A stretch of 64,000 bases of DNA, from assembly GCA_037042915.1 (NCBI GenBank), contig CM073198.1:1364001-1428000 (forward strand), written 5' to 3'. Shown in pieces: positions 33,023 through 45,040 of the stretch (its first letter is position 1; every line of letters starts with the position of its first letter). Source of the DNA: Auricularia sp. M13. Taxonomy: Eukaryota > Basidiomycota > Agaricomycetes > Auriculariales > Auriculariaceae. The translations under genes and the position numbers were made by a program. A model generated the notes under the pieces. The model ran no database searches. It was not told the origin of the DNA and was given only the letters and a program-made list of their open reading frames with translations.

Positions 33023-34244
33023 GGTCGTAAATCGTAACGCGTTGCACTGGCCCCGCGACTCGTTTCGTTGGCTGCAGAACCTCCGGGGTAAGAGGGTAAG
33101 CCGTCTAGCGCTGCCCTTGCACAGCAGGTCGACGGAGAAAGCGGAGTAAGTGCGAGCGAAGCGCCGAAACCTTTGCCGGGACAGATACGGAACTTCACGG
33201 GATTGTCATGTTGTTTCGCTCATCCTGTCAACAACGTCAAAGTTGTCATCTGGGTGTCAAGCACGAAAATTATGCGGGAATAATTGACTGACTCAATAAG
33301 TGATACAGTGAGAAGATTGTCTGGTCAGAGTTCCCCAAATAAGAACAGGCTTTACCCAAAAGCACCTTGTGCGAGTTATCGAGTGTGTGGTTCAGGCGCG
33401 CCTTCAACTTGCAGTTGCTAGCCTTATTCCTAAGTGATTGTAGCACGTAGTCAAACGTTGACGTTAAAATAGAACCCGGACTTCGGACCCAGCCGATGCG
33501 GAAACGAAATTGTTGTGCAGGACATCTGGTATATATAAAAGGCTGCAGGACAGACGTGTTTCAAGGACAAAACAAATATTAATAACACTACGTGCCTTTA
33601 GGATGCGCACAGGTGGATGTGAGATGTGTGCCTTCCATACTGCTTGCCGCGCGCACGTTCTTCGCGTAGCGCAAGCCCTTAGCAAGGCAGCGGCGCTCTT
33701 GACCGTGTGAAGCGGTCAGCGCCTGATTGATGTGTCTTCGACACGCAGCGCGAGATAATGAACGAGGCTCTGAGCCGTCATCCCGTGGCTTTGATGCCAA
33801 GGCGGAGACAAGGAGCAAACGCGAGATCAAACTCCGCAACTCTGGCTTTTCCTCCTGCCCGCTTCTACAGGAACAGTACGCAGCCTTGTCGGTCCCTTCT
33901 TGGTCTGGTGCGGAGGATTTGCTGCTGTCATGCATTTGAAAAAGTGCATTTCAAGGCGGGCAGAGTTGCACTTGCTGACCGTGAGCTTGTGAGCCTCCCT
34001 CCCAAGTTTGTGCTTTTGTCCGGCGTGCTCAAGGCTTGTTACACCAGCTGCGAACCCTCGTAGAAAACTAATAAGCTCTTCGGTACAGCGCAAATTTAAT
34101 ATTTGCCACGAAAGACGCGCTGGTTCGGTTCATTAACTTGCACACAGCAGGAACAGTTGAAGTTGAATGGTTGCATCTCGCGATTCGGTCCCTATTTGAA
34201 GATTGATCATCTTCTCACTCTTCATTATTGACGGTTCCAGTCCC
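33023..34244. other. intergenic with an orphan TATA element
   Basis: About 1.2 kb. A strong TATATAAAA at 33530-33540 points rightward, and an ATG follows at 33602, but only a 35-codon frame opens there and no splice solution convinced me. Otherwise nothing is recognised before the inverted duplicate begins. Confidence 0.4.
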
Positions 34245-34567
34245 AATGCACAGCACATGGCATAGCGATGGAGAGCAAAAAAGCAAAGGATACTCAGAGG
34301 CAATTTAAGCTCGGCCGCAGATGACAGGGCCATGAACGGGTTCTTCGAGGAGTGGAACTGACATCGTCCGCCGTTGGCTGAATGGAACCGCGCAGCGTGA
34401 ACGGTGGAGCCAGGCAGGGCTGGCGGAATATCAAGTAAAAATGCATCATCCCAAGACTGCCGTGTCATAAATACATGCATGCTGCCAGGGCAATTAGCAT
34501 ACTAATCGAAGCGGAAATAAGGGTGCAACTCACGAAAAGTCATCATGGTGAGGGCCCGAAGCCCCAT

Positions 34568-35360
34568 CTAAGTGTCTACCAAATGGTCCCAGAAGCTTGC
34601 CGTCCCGTTGTGCGGCGCAGCCCAGCGCTCAATGCCCAACAAGCGCGTTACGAGTCCATACACCTCCGTATTCTGTAATCCCGGCAGCACAGTCCCGTTG
34701 CGCTGTGCGAACGAGGGCCCGGCTGCAGCGAGCATCGCGCGCATACTTGGCTCCGCATTGTCAAATCCGTGGTTCTATGGAAGCGTCAGTCGCGGTGAGG
34801 GCCCAGGAGGAAGCACATACACCCTTGACGGGGTAGCTCCCACCGCTCCGCAAGGCGACGCCCCACCCGAGCTCTGGTACGATCCACACCGGCGCAATGC
34901 GCTCGTTGTTTCGCGGGTTGAAATGCCAGCGCTCCGGCATCGTGCTCGTGTTGTATACCTTGAACCGCAACGGGTTTGCGTCTGCATAGGCCTGCAGGCG
35001 CTCGACGACGCCCGGGATGTCGGCTTCCTCGCTGAAACGCAGCCCCATTGACGGCCATCCTGCATAGCGTCAGTGGAAGTTACAGGTACCGTGCGAAAGT
35101 AAAAGGCGCGGACCGTCATGATGCACGATCTTGGTCGCCTCTTCGCCCAGCAGCTCGGGATCGTCCAGGAACAGTAGACGCTGCTTGGACGTGTCGGTCA
35201 TCCCATGGTCGGAGACGAAGATGACGTCCACATCCTTTGGCACGTCGCGCGCAAACTCGTCGACGGCTGTAAGAGTGATCTGCGTGGAAGTGAGCTGGCG
35301 CCCCAGGGCCCCAGATTCTACGCACATTCAGGGCTGGCGAATCGGGCCTGCGAATAAACG
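34568..35360 (-). pseudogene. ENPP 3' fragment (exons 11-14) in the duplicate
   Basis: This reproduces exons 11-14 of the 18217-20228 gene, including VSDHGMTD, the NHGFDN metal ligand region and the C-terminal FWDHLVDT, with only a few residue changes (for example Ala to Thr in the VYNxSTMPERW block). The first ten exons, with the Asp75 and Thr111 catalytic residues, are missing, so no active enzyme is possible. The remaining frame and splice sites are still intact, which points to recent origin. Confidence 0.85.
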
Positions 35361-35385
35361 TCAAGAAAAGATGAAAGAATAAACG

Positions 35386-36066
35386 TCAGACCAAGAAAAG
35401 ATGAAAAATATGGCGGAACTGCACCGCGAGCGCGAAGTAGCAGACAATGCTACAGGCGATGAAGGGCATGATGGTGTAGGCCGTGAAGGCGATGTTGCGG
35501 ATGGCAAAGCCCTCGCAGATGACGACGTTAGTCGGGTTGCCGACGAACAGCACCATGCTCGCCGTGTTGGCTGCGGCGAACTCGGAGAAGAGCCAGGAGA
35601 TGTGCGAGACCTCCGCGACCTTGGTGTAGTAGACAAGGAAGGCCGTGCCGGAGAGGATGACGGGGTCGTTGCCGACGACGACGGAGAACGCCGTCAACAT
35701 GAGGTAGAAGTACAGGAACAGCTTCCAGCCGTTCGAACCGCCCTTGTTGCTGACCCAGAACGCCGCAGCCTGCAGAACGCCAGACAGATCCAGGGAGACG
35801 GCCATGTATGCCAGCGAGAAGAAGAGTATGAGGATGTTGTATGGCTTTATGCCGTCCGTGCCCACGATGCCGTCCACTATAACGCTGCTATCTATGCACT
35901 GGGAGGCCCATAATATGAGAACAGTCGCGAGCGGGGCAGTAATGAGGTTGATCTTGACACGTATTGGTCGTTTGAAGAGTCGTCGACTGAACGTAAAGGG
36001 CGATATTACGAAGTATATCGATATCGCAAAGAGTACCAGAGTAACCCAGGCGAAACGGTCAGGCAT
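35386..36066 (-). pseudogene. truncated anion-permease copy in the duplicate
   Basis: An open frame of 226 codons: the first 219 residues equal the permease at 20964-22837, then seven foreign residues follow the junction before a stop. It keeps about five TM helices and the GNDPVIL and GNPTNVVI motifs but lacks the central loop and second half. About 420 bp of the source upstream sequence was copied too, so it could be transcribed. Whether a half-transporter does anything is unknown. Confidence 0.8.
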
Positions 36067-36490
36067 ACTGGCGTTGTGCCTAGACAGTTGAAGGCGTGCT
36101 GAGCGCGACCGCGCAAGAGCGCATCAGTTATGTAGTCCAAGCACAAGCCACCGCCGCTCCGACATCCGATCCGGAATTTATTTTGCACGACTTTCATTAC
36201 GGTCATGCACATCCCCTTGCCCCTCGAGTCTCCCGGGAACATCTCACCCAGTTGGTTTCATGTATTGATAAAACGTCGGGATATATTCGAGCCGCTCGCA
36301 TCGGAATTGCAGCAACCTCAGCGCCCAGGCGCCCAGTCTTGCGACCTGCTCGGCGTCAAGCTCAACAACTTGGCGTTCGGTGAGCAGCTGACGCCTGCCA
36401 ATGCAGACAGCGGATACATACATCGTTGTGCAGCGAAGATAAATCATTATGGAGGACACAGCTGCGCTTCGGCTTTCCCTCTGCGCTGTA

Positions 36491-36902
36491 AGACTACAGG
36501 CAGCTATTGCACAGTCATTCCTATGACGTGTGGGGCCGTCGCGCAGGTTTCCTCACTCCGTCTGGGTCATTTGCCAGCTTCATTTGTCTTTCAGGTTCTC
36601 GATCAATCAAACTAACAAAGTGAGGTGGCGGACTGGGTGACTATTCAGCAGCTAGTAAGTTCCGTCCGAATGACTGTGCCAAAGTACTCATAGTTATGTA
36701 TTGTCTTCAGTCGCCCCCTAGGTGAAGCCAGTACACTTCCCTGGGGTTTTAAAGGCTCAGCTGATTATTGAGGACCAGAGCAAGTGACCATATTCCTCCC
36801 AAGCTGTTCGCTCTCTGCAACTTTAATGAAATGAGGTGCGCAGCAATGGTCCATTCGGCCCAGATCGCCGGAGTTGGAATGCATCCGCGTCTCCACGCCA
36901 CG
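36491..36902. other. intergenic, sirtuin promoter region
   Basis: About 410 bp between the outer end of the duplicate and the sirtuin start. An in-frame ATG at 36879 could add eight residues to the sirtuin. No other gene seen. Confidence 0.4.
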
Positions 36903-38294
36903 ATGCCGAACATTACTGGTCCTGTGTTGCTCAACAGCAACGACGTGGACGGCCTTGTGGAGTATATGAAAACTGAACAGTGCAAGAAAATTATTATTAT
37001 GGTGCGTAAACGGTGTCCGAAGCCCGACTCGTGTGGCCGCTTACTGTAACGCTCGTCAGGCTGGAGCCGGTGCGTTGCTACTCGGTCGAATCGCTTGCAC
37101 TGAGCAATATCAGGTATCAGTACATCAGCTGGCATTCCGGACTTTCGTAGTCCTGGAACTGGTGAGCGCTCCTGGTGTTGCACATGTTGTGCTCGTACTC
37201 AACGTTCTTCAGGACTTTATGTGTGATCTGAATCATCTTCCGCTACCATTCCTGCTCATCATAATCTGCAGTCCAACCTCGCGAAATTGAATCTCCCGTA
37301 CCCTGAGGCTGTCTTCGAGATAAATTTCTTCAAGAAGAATCCGAAGCCATGTATGTCTGGACCTGGACCTTGCATCGTTGTCTAATGTCCGCGCACTCTG
37401 GTTGCAGTCTACACACTTGCACACGAGCTCGCGCCAGGCCGTTTCCGTCCGACCATAACACACTCGTTCATCAAGCTGCTCGCGGACAAGGGCCTGCTCG
37501 GCGTCTGCTTTACGCAGAACATCGACACTCTGGAGCGACGCGCCGGTGTACCGCTCAACCGCATCATCGAAGCCCATGGCTCCTTCGCGACACAGCGCTG
37601 CATCAAGTGCAAGCGCCCCTACCCAGACGCTGACATGGAGCGGGCCATTAGCGACCGCATAATCCCGCGTTGCAAGGCCCAGGGCTGCGGCGGGCTTGTG
37701 AAGCCCGACATCGTCTTCTTTGGCGAGAGCCTGCCCGCCGCCTTCATGAACGGCATCCGGCATATGCGCGACGCAGACCTGCTGATCATCATGGGCACCT
37801 CGCTCACCGTGCACCCGTTCGCCGGTCTCGCCAACATGGTCGACTGCCCGCGTGTGCTCATCAACTTGGACCCCGCGGGCGACATTGGGAGCCAGCCCGA
37901 CGACGTGCTTATCCTGTCGAAATGCGACGAGGCCGTGCGCCGAATCGCGGCGGGTATGGGCTGGCTGGACGAGCTCGATGCCGAGTGGGCCAAGACAGCG
38001 CTAACGCCACCCGAGCCCGCCAAAAAGGAGCAGAAGAAGAAGGATGACCACGACGCGGTGCTGCAGAAGGAGGTCGACAAGATCACCGCTGGTGTCGATA
38101 AAGTGCTCGACAAGAGCAATTCGCCGGTGCCGGGTGCGGACGAGGTTGATAAGGTAGCGGACGATTTGGCCAAGCTCGGCGTTGAGGAGAAATCGTCATC
38201 AAAGGACGTTCTGTCGATTCCTTCGGCCAAAAGCCCCACCGAAGAACCAGCAAAGGCCGCTACGCCGGCGACGACTGTTGATAATAAACTGTAG
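36903..38294 (+). CDS. NAD-dependent protein deacetylase, SIRT2/Hst2-type sirtuin
   Basis: Exons 36903-37001, 37060-37069, 37114-37161, 37213-37220, 37272-37350 and 37408-38294 give 376 aa. NAD-binding GAGIS (35-39), PDFRSPGTG, TQNIDTLE (117-124), catalytic His138 in HGS, the zinc cysteines 146/149/170/175, KPDIVFFGE and GTSLTVHPF are all present. The start LLNSNDVDGLVEYMK resembles Hst2/SIRT2, which deacetylate histone H4 and tubulin and are mostly cytoplasmic. A Lys/Glu-rich tail of about 90 residues follows the core. Exons 2 and 4 are only 10 and 8 nt; skipping either breaks the frame or the cofactor site. Confidence 0.92.
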
Positions 38295-38568
38295 CTCTAG
38301 GATGGGAAGGTATTTGTACAAAAGTGTACATATTGTTTTCATTTGCTATCGAACTATCAAGTGTACTGATCAAACGAAGGCGACAGGCAATGTGAAACAT
38401 CTTCCTTGAACTACTTAGATAGCCGGGAAAATCCTGTCCGGTGGCCGCATCGAGCAAGGGATCGCGCGTCGGCGCCTTTCAGGCACAGCATATCATCTGA
38501 CAATCATTAAACCTCGCGTGCTCCGCTCACCTGACTCTCACCATCTTGCCCTCTCTCCACTCCCAGCC

Positions 38569-40379
38569 ATGAGCACTGACGACTACATTCCGGTCATATG
38601 TATTGGAGGCGGTATAGCGGGCATCTGCCTCGGTGTACAGCTCCAGAGCCAGCTTGGCTTCACCGATTTTCGAATCTACGAACAGCTCCACGAGTTTGGC
38701 GGAACTTGGTGTATCAACACGTATCCAGGTGCGTTCTCTGTGTCAAGCCTTGAGCCATCTCGTTGACTGACGCGCGGCGCCATGCGATGGCAGGTTGCGC
38801 TTGCGATGTCCCCGCCGTGCTGTATTCGTTTTCGTTCGCGCAAAACCCGGACTGGACAGTGCCCTTCCCGCCTCAGGCTGAAATCCTCAAGTACGTCGTC
38901 TCCGTGGCAGACTCTCACGGGCTGCGCGAGCGCACGACATTCCGCACGAAATGCGTCGGGGCTACGTGGGACAGCGCGCGGAAGCGTTGGAGCGTCCGCT
39001 TGTCAAACGTTGATTCTGGCGAGACGTTTGTGAAGGAGTGTAGCGTTTTCATCTCTGCCGTCGGTATCCTGACGGAGCCGAACCCGCCGAGTCTCACTGC
39101 GGACTTCACCGCGTTCCAAGGGCCTGTGTTTCATTCCGGTCGCTGGGACCATTCCGTCGACCTCAGTGGCAAGGACGTCGTGGTCATCGGGAACGGATGT
39201 GAGTGCAGTGAACTGTTACCAGCGCTTACTTTTGCCGTCGTGGAATGAACTCGGTGCTGATGCCCGCGGTCGCCGCCCGTGCGATTTAGGCTCGGCGAAC
39301 CAAGTAGTCCCGGCGATAGCTCCCTCCGTGCGGTCGCTGCTCCAAATCTCGCGCACTGCTCATTGGATTCTCCCGCCGGAAATCGTCGAACCGCCGGGGA
39401 CAGGCCAGCATGGACTATTTCGGAGGATCCCCTTCGCGCAGCATGCTCTGCGTTTCATGCTAGCAACGCTGTTGGAGATCACCTTCATCATATTCTTCAA
39501 GAACTTTATCGCCCGGTTCTTCAGAAACATAATGGAGAATATCTCCCGCGGCTATGTGCGCAGTACGGCTCCGAAACAGTACCACGAGCTCCTCATCCCG
39601 AAGTATGACATTGGCTGCAAGGTTTGTCATTTCTATATTCAGCAAACAGCGGACCCGCCGACCTGTCTGACTGGATTTGCAGCGCAGAATCTTCGACTCG
39701 TCGCACTACGTGAAGTGCTTGCAGCGGGAGAATGTTCGTCTCATCCGCAGTGGTATACACGAGGTTCTCCCGCACGCCATCCGCACAGACGACGGCGTAC
39801 ATCCAGCGGACGTTATAATCCTCGCGACCGGGTACTCTAATCAGGCCAGCTACGTACCGTTTCAGCTGATCGGCCGCGAGGGGGTTAGCATACACAAGCA
39901 CTGGGCTGCGCTCGGTGGGCCATGCGCGTATGAGAGCACTGCGTGCTCCGGATTCCCCAACTTCTTCATGATCCTCGGGCCCAACTCGGTGACAGGGCAC
40001 ACGAGCACAATCATTGCGATTGAGAAGTGAGCATTGTTCTCCCGTACGCGTACTGTTCTGATGATATCCTTGAATAGCACGGTCAACCTCCTGGTGAAGC
40101 TTTTGCGCCCCATTCTCGCCGGCCGTGCAGCTAGCGTCGAGGTCAAGGGCCAAGAAGAGTCGAGCTACGTGACCAGCGTGCAGAAGGCGTCACGTAAGAC
40201 AGTGTTGACCGGATGTCGCAGCGTAAGGGAACCCGCAGCCTTACTTTGTTGTCATATTGACGTCCTCCAAGTGGTATTTAAACGAGGAGGGCTGGAACAC
40301 CGGGATCTATCCCTGGTCGCAGGCACTCTTCTGGTGGCGATGCACTTTCCCTCACTTAAATGCCTGGATGTACTCTTAG
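38569..40379 (+). CDS. flavin-dependent monooxygenase, Baeyer-Villiger type
   Basis: Exons 38569-38728, 38794-39198, 39290-39621, 39683-40026, 40078-40222 and 40272-40379 give 497 aa. The FAD Rossmann motif GGGIAG lies near residue 13, EFGGTW follows, the BVMO fingerprint FxGxxxHxxxWD is complete (FQGPVFHSGRWD), and the NADPH site is IGNGCSANQ. ATGY of the FMO family is also present (ILATGYSN). Such enzymes insert oxygen next to ketones or oxidise heteroatoms using NADPH and O2. The C-terminus ends in a Trp/Tyr-rich block shared with fungal 4-hydroxyacetophenone-monooxygenase-like proteins. The substrate is unknown. The gene stands alone, not in an obvious biosynthetic cluster. Confidence 0.92.
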
Positions 40380-41877
40380 AGCATGGGCTATCTTATCCAG
40401 TTGACTGCACCTGAGGTCTAACATTCGGGCAGAGAATAATGCCCGGTGTCCTGGAAGACCGCCGGCATTGCCGGGATTTACGCATCCTTTCCCAAAATGG
40501 TAGGCTGTGCCGGTAAACTCCCTGCAAAGTCGGGAAGACTTGCGGTGATGCTCTTCCAAAAACACAACCTGATGCGACACAGCCAAGTTGACGTGGTCGT
40601 AATCGGTACCGTTCATAATGCAGAAAGCCTGCTGCGGTCCATCATGAATTGGGCTGAGCTCCGTCGTTCGTTCGCAGATGACCAACTCAAGTCCGCCCAA
40701 GAGCACGCTCATTATGAGATGTGGTCTTAAGACATGAAATCGCTCGTCTTACGCAATACCACAAACTGCTGAACCAATTGAGGTACCGTTCATATTACAG
40801 TGATCGGCCCGGGGCGATTCCCTGCTGCGGAAACTTGCCCGCCTCCCCGTACTGATTAGCTCTCAGGCTTATATGCAAGGCAGAGTGATGGTAAACGATT
40901 AGCCACAGCTTCGAAGACGCAGGCAGCGCCGCATCAGGGTCTTCAAGGGACTCCATGTCCCAGGACCCGGTCAAGGCGCAGAGACTTTTTGCTTGAGGTA
41001 AGTCGATGTTAAGCCGTAAACGAAAGCACAACGAAGCTTCTCTTCTGGAATAGGGTGATGATCTGTTTAGAGGCATTTCTCACAGGTAACCAATCTGCAT
41101 TGGGTTCAGCCGCGTAGCCAACGCGGCCTCCTCGGTACAGGATGCCTGACCTACACTAGCAGTAGTAGATTATACAGTAATCCAGTTATCCAGCTACTGG
41201 AGTCGTGAGGTATGAGTTCGAGTCAAGCGGTCATCCCTGAAAGGTCTTCAGGGATGTGTAGACACTCGTTGTGGCTCAGAAAGACGCCCAAGCGGCTCCT
41301 TCTGCCTCCTTTTCGACTGTCAGGATGTGATAGGGGCTACAGTGAGAGACTTAGAAGTCAATGCGCATCATATGGAGCGCTCTCCGCGCCTTAAACCTAT
41401 GCCAGCATTGAGATACAGTATGATTGCAGGAAAAACGTCAATGTCGCAAAAGCGCATTTCCGGAGCCAAGATGTTCAGAAGAGCATCCTTTTGACGCTCT
41501 TACACTGTTTACCGCACATTTCAGTGAGAAGTCCCGTAGCCGAATAGCTAGCTGCAGGACAATATGATCATCACGCTCAGCTGCGCAAAAGGCTGATATG
41601 ACAAAATCGCTTGATAAGGAACATGCCTGCCGGCTTCCCTACAAGCAAACACCAAGTTCCAAGTTCGGGTGCCGTCGATCTGGGCTATGCGGCGTAGCCC
41701 CTCAGGCTGTCCGAGCTGAGCCGGATTCCGTGACTATCTAGAGATCCGCAAAGAATCATCGATTCAAGCGAGTCTCTTGATCACAGAAGTCGTCAGAGCT
41801 CACACCCGCGCCTATAAAAGCTCCATGTCGTCTTTCCAGCTCTGTTGAGTCACTCGGACACTTTCTAGTCACATAGC
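40380..41877. other. intergenic; TATA box at 41813-41819
   Basis: About 1.5 kb without a supported gene. TATAAAA lies 65 bp before the zinc-finger gene start and is its likely core promoter. Short frames near 40446-40730 lack homology cues. Confidence 0.45.
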
Positions 41878-42885
41878 ATGGAGCGACGCAACTCTCAGCA
41901 ACAGCCGTCCGACGACGATGGCGACGAGTCTTATGATCGCACTCTCCCACCCATCCGAGACTACTTTGGAGGTGGGACTCTGCGGCGCTGTCTGCTACGA
42001 AGGCTAATAGACCACACAGCGTACCTCCAGGGACATGCACAAGCACCCCGCCTGATCCGCGCAGAGCGCAACTTGATCCACGTACATATGCGGCCACGGC
42101 GCCACAACATGCGGCACCATCGACAAGAGTAGTCAATAAATCTATCAGAAGACCAGCGTACGAGTTGCTAACGACCGCTCCAGCCCTACGCTCATTCCGG
42201 CGTGCATCCCGGTGCGCCGCAACCTCACATTCAACGCTCGGCGACCCCGCACGGCCGAGGTCACGGTTACCAGTCTGGCCTACAACCAGCTAGATCGCCT
42301 GGGAGTGGGTATCCTTCTCAGCAGGGGCAGGGCGGGCGACCGTCAGCTCACCATCCGCATTTCGGAGGCGCCTATCCTGCTACGCCACCCAGCGGTCCTG
42401 CCAGCGGAGAATACATCATTCTGCGTCCTCAGGTCCGCAGCGGCTCTCTGCAGGTAGCTGCTGCGTCGAACCAGTCGTTCGATGCTGTTCTGGCCGCGTA
42501 CCGGCAACATGAGGCGCAGCGGGCTCGGGAACAACCCAGCCTAGAAGACCTTTCAGATCACGAGTCTGACGACGGACGCACACCTCAACAGGTCAGTTCC
42601 GAGTCAGAGACGTGAATCTCACTAATCACTTTGTAGATAATTGCAGTCCGCATGGCGCGCGCGAGTTCCACCCCTGTATGTCCTGTTCCTTACTTGCTTC
42701 TCAGTACTGATAGAGTATGGTTCATTTCAGTGTTCTCGTGCTCAGTTCCGGGGTGTGACAAAAGGTCAGTAGACAGGGATCCTCGCGTTTGGCTCAACAT
42801 GACGATTTCAAGGTACACGTTCGCGAGTAACCTCAGGAGGCATGTCCGCACGGCACACCCTGAGATCGCCAACCGGAGGTCGTGA
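41878..42885 (+). CDS. single C2H2 zinc-finger protein
   Basis: Exons 41878-41971, 42031-42128, 42184-42611, 42647-42675, 42731-42764 and 42813-42885 give 251 aa. Only the C-terminus is folded: a C2H2 finger CSVPGC...HVRTAH (C-x4-C-x12-H-x4-H) assembled from the last three exons. The N-terminal 210 residues are Gln/Pro/Ser/Gly-rich and disordered, beginning with an acidic patch and PPIRDYF. Agaricomycetes have many such one-finger candidate regulators. The splice path is fixed by the finger at the 3' end; the first two junctions are less certain. DNA targets are unknown. Confidence 0.7.
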
Positions 42886-45040
42886 CTTCTCTGGAAGAGT
42901 GCTTTTCACAGTCTCCCGAAAAGCCGTTACGCGCCCGTCTTAAAGGACGCATATATCAGATCCATACCGTCCATCTGTATGCTTACAATAATCGCAAACG
43001 GTCTTGTTCATTTACAACGAAGTAATCAATTGCATCCATCTCCGAAAGCATATCCTCTGGCAGTTAAGGCGTCAGTATTTCCCGGTTTAGGGCCAGTAAC
43101 AGAGATTTTGACGAGCGCGTTGCCAGTGCACGGTTGCTCCTACGGTCCGCAGGGCGGTCCTCTTGTCCCGATGGCTGCTGAAGCACATCTGCTAGCTATT
43201 GATATCTGGAGCAACAATGAGCAGTGAGCGATTGAGCCATGATGGGTCGAGTACGGGCTTGCCATGCACTGATTACTTCGAGAAGGACCGTCACTGCTGC
43301 GAGTTGCCAGGGCTGCCACGGTGCCGGCGAGAAAAGGCGCCGCGCAGCAAGGCGGAAATCAATGCGTATGCAAAAGAATCAACTGCAAGAAGCTGGCGTG
43401 GGATTTTGGTAAGATTCAGTTTGCTCCGTGAGGGCGGGCCGGAGACGAGATTCGTGCAGCGGAGCGTACGATGCACAGACCCGATGTCTGTGTGAACGAC
43501 GCAGACGAAGCTGGTCCAATCAGTATCTTCAAGTTCCAAGGGGGATAATTAACAAGAATGTCAGTCATCCGAGAACGCCGTCAGTCGTCGATGGATGCCA
43601 ATTCGCCGACTTTTACATCATCATGGCAATGTCCGAGGAGATCATGGGTAGGATTGCTTCCTGACGCCCCAGGATGCGCAGCACTTCCCGATGTAGGAGA
43701 TCCTCAGGGACCTGATCCATTGCGAACGGACCAGGCGGATGATGATGATGGCATCGTCCATCGGGGCGCCCAGGATGCTCTTTCTGCGAGATTACCTAAA
43801 TCCAGCGTCCGTTGGCATGGCAAGGTGCAAGGCTTTACCCCCAACTGCGGAATATCAAAGTTATCCACTCACTAAATCGGTGGTGGCACGCGATCAGGAT
43901 CATACTTGCACCTTGAACTTGGCTATAGCAATGCATCATCCAACGCTGCCAGCTGGCACGTCCTTGAATGCGTGTCGTACCGCCAGGGCGAGAGTTCCAA
44001 GACTAGTACTCAGCCAAGTGAGCAGCTGCAGCTTCCCACCAGGTCATTGTGTGATAAATTCATTCTCCAGCTTCCTTGCTTACTTCAGGCTGATGTGGTG
44101 ACCATAGATACTTAGAGAGCTCTCCAAGCAGAATCCTAGGCGATGTAATCAGCATGAATAAGCTGGGATTAAGAGCTGGAGACACGTATTAGACGCCCGC
44201 GTTCGTCCGGGCTCTCAGACGGCGTCTGTATCCTGTTGTCCAAGATCCTGAGAAAACGAACGTCTCGAATGTTATTACCGACCAAGCTCGGACTCACAGG
44301 GTGTCTTACTGTTCACGTGTTTTTATCACCGGAGTCCGCCTCGCGTCCATCAACATGATTATGGCGGCCCTCAGGCTGCCATGGTATTCTCCTCTCAATT
44401 TGGCATAGGAGGCTGAGAGACTGATCCCGCACCTTGATTCAGCCGACTACTCTCTCCATGTAGCGATCACGAGTCTTGCCCAAACACTACCGCGTTCCCG
44501 GGTAGCCACACATATAATCACAGCCTGAGACGCGTGCATCGCAGGATATGCGCAGTCTTGCACGAACCGATCATGTCCCACGCAATTCCGACCAGAACGG
44601 GATGGCGAGTACGTCCTAGGAGAGATACTGCTGCGGTTCGCTGCGGCCGACCCTTTATCACGGGTAATGGTGTGGCAATTGGATAAGGCGCTCGAGGCGC
44701 TTCGCGAAGACTTTCCCACTCACCTCTAAGGTCCTTCGATAGCGACGATGAGGGTCGTCTACTGATGAATTAAATGCGCTGCCGTCTGCCTGGCCCGGGT
44801 GTAGAGTGTTAACTGACACTACAGCGCAAGGGATGGCTTTAGACATTGCCTGCACAGCGCGAGGACGTTGGCATCCGCACTGCTCTCACTAGCTTCTCGA
44901 CTTTGGCGCACAAAGAAGCGAAACTGCGCATTCTCGGGGCCATTATCATAGGATAAATTCGACGGTTGGCGGATTCGAAGATCCTGCGGTGGGGCAAGCT
45001 CGCATTACAACGGGATACATAAACATACGCAAGTCCAAGA
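42886..45040. other. intergenic, no gene seen
   Basis: About 2.15 kb, the longest stretch without a supported gene apart from transposon DNA. Frames up to about 120 codons exist on both strands but show no splice-consistent extension, domain or codon pattern like the neighbours. It may hold decayed repeats. Confidence 0.4.

Larger units (their letters stand above)
34245..36490 (-). repeat. inverted, circularly permuted duplicate of 19412-21620
   Basis: Read on the minus strand, 36490-35410 matches 20540-21620 (both 1,081 bp) and 35409-34245 matches 19412-20540. The two halves are thus in swapped order relative to the source, and the outer ends of the copy meet exactly at source position 20540/20541. 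The new internal junction fuses the middle of the transporter gene to the ENPP intron before exon 11. Sequence identity is high with scattered substitutions. A short local duplication sits at the new junction and a small insertion at about 34257-34270. Confidence 0.9.

Noticed and set aside
14085-40379. Secondary-metabolite gene cluster around the P450 and FMO
   Set aside because: The two oxidases are over 20 kb apart, with housekeeping genes between and no backbone enzyme or cluster regulator.
42979-44115. Several 80-120 codon frames as small genes
   Set aside because: No splice-consistent extension, domain or neighbour-like composition; frames on both strands overlap equally.
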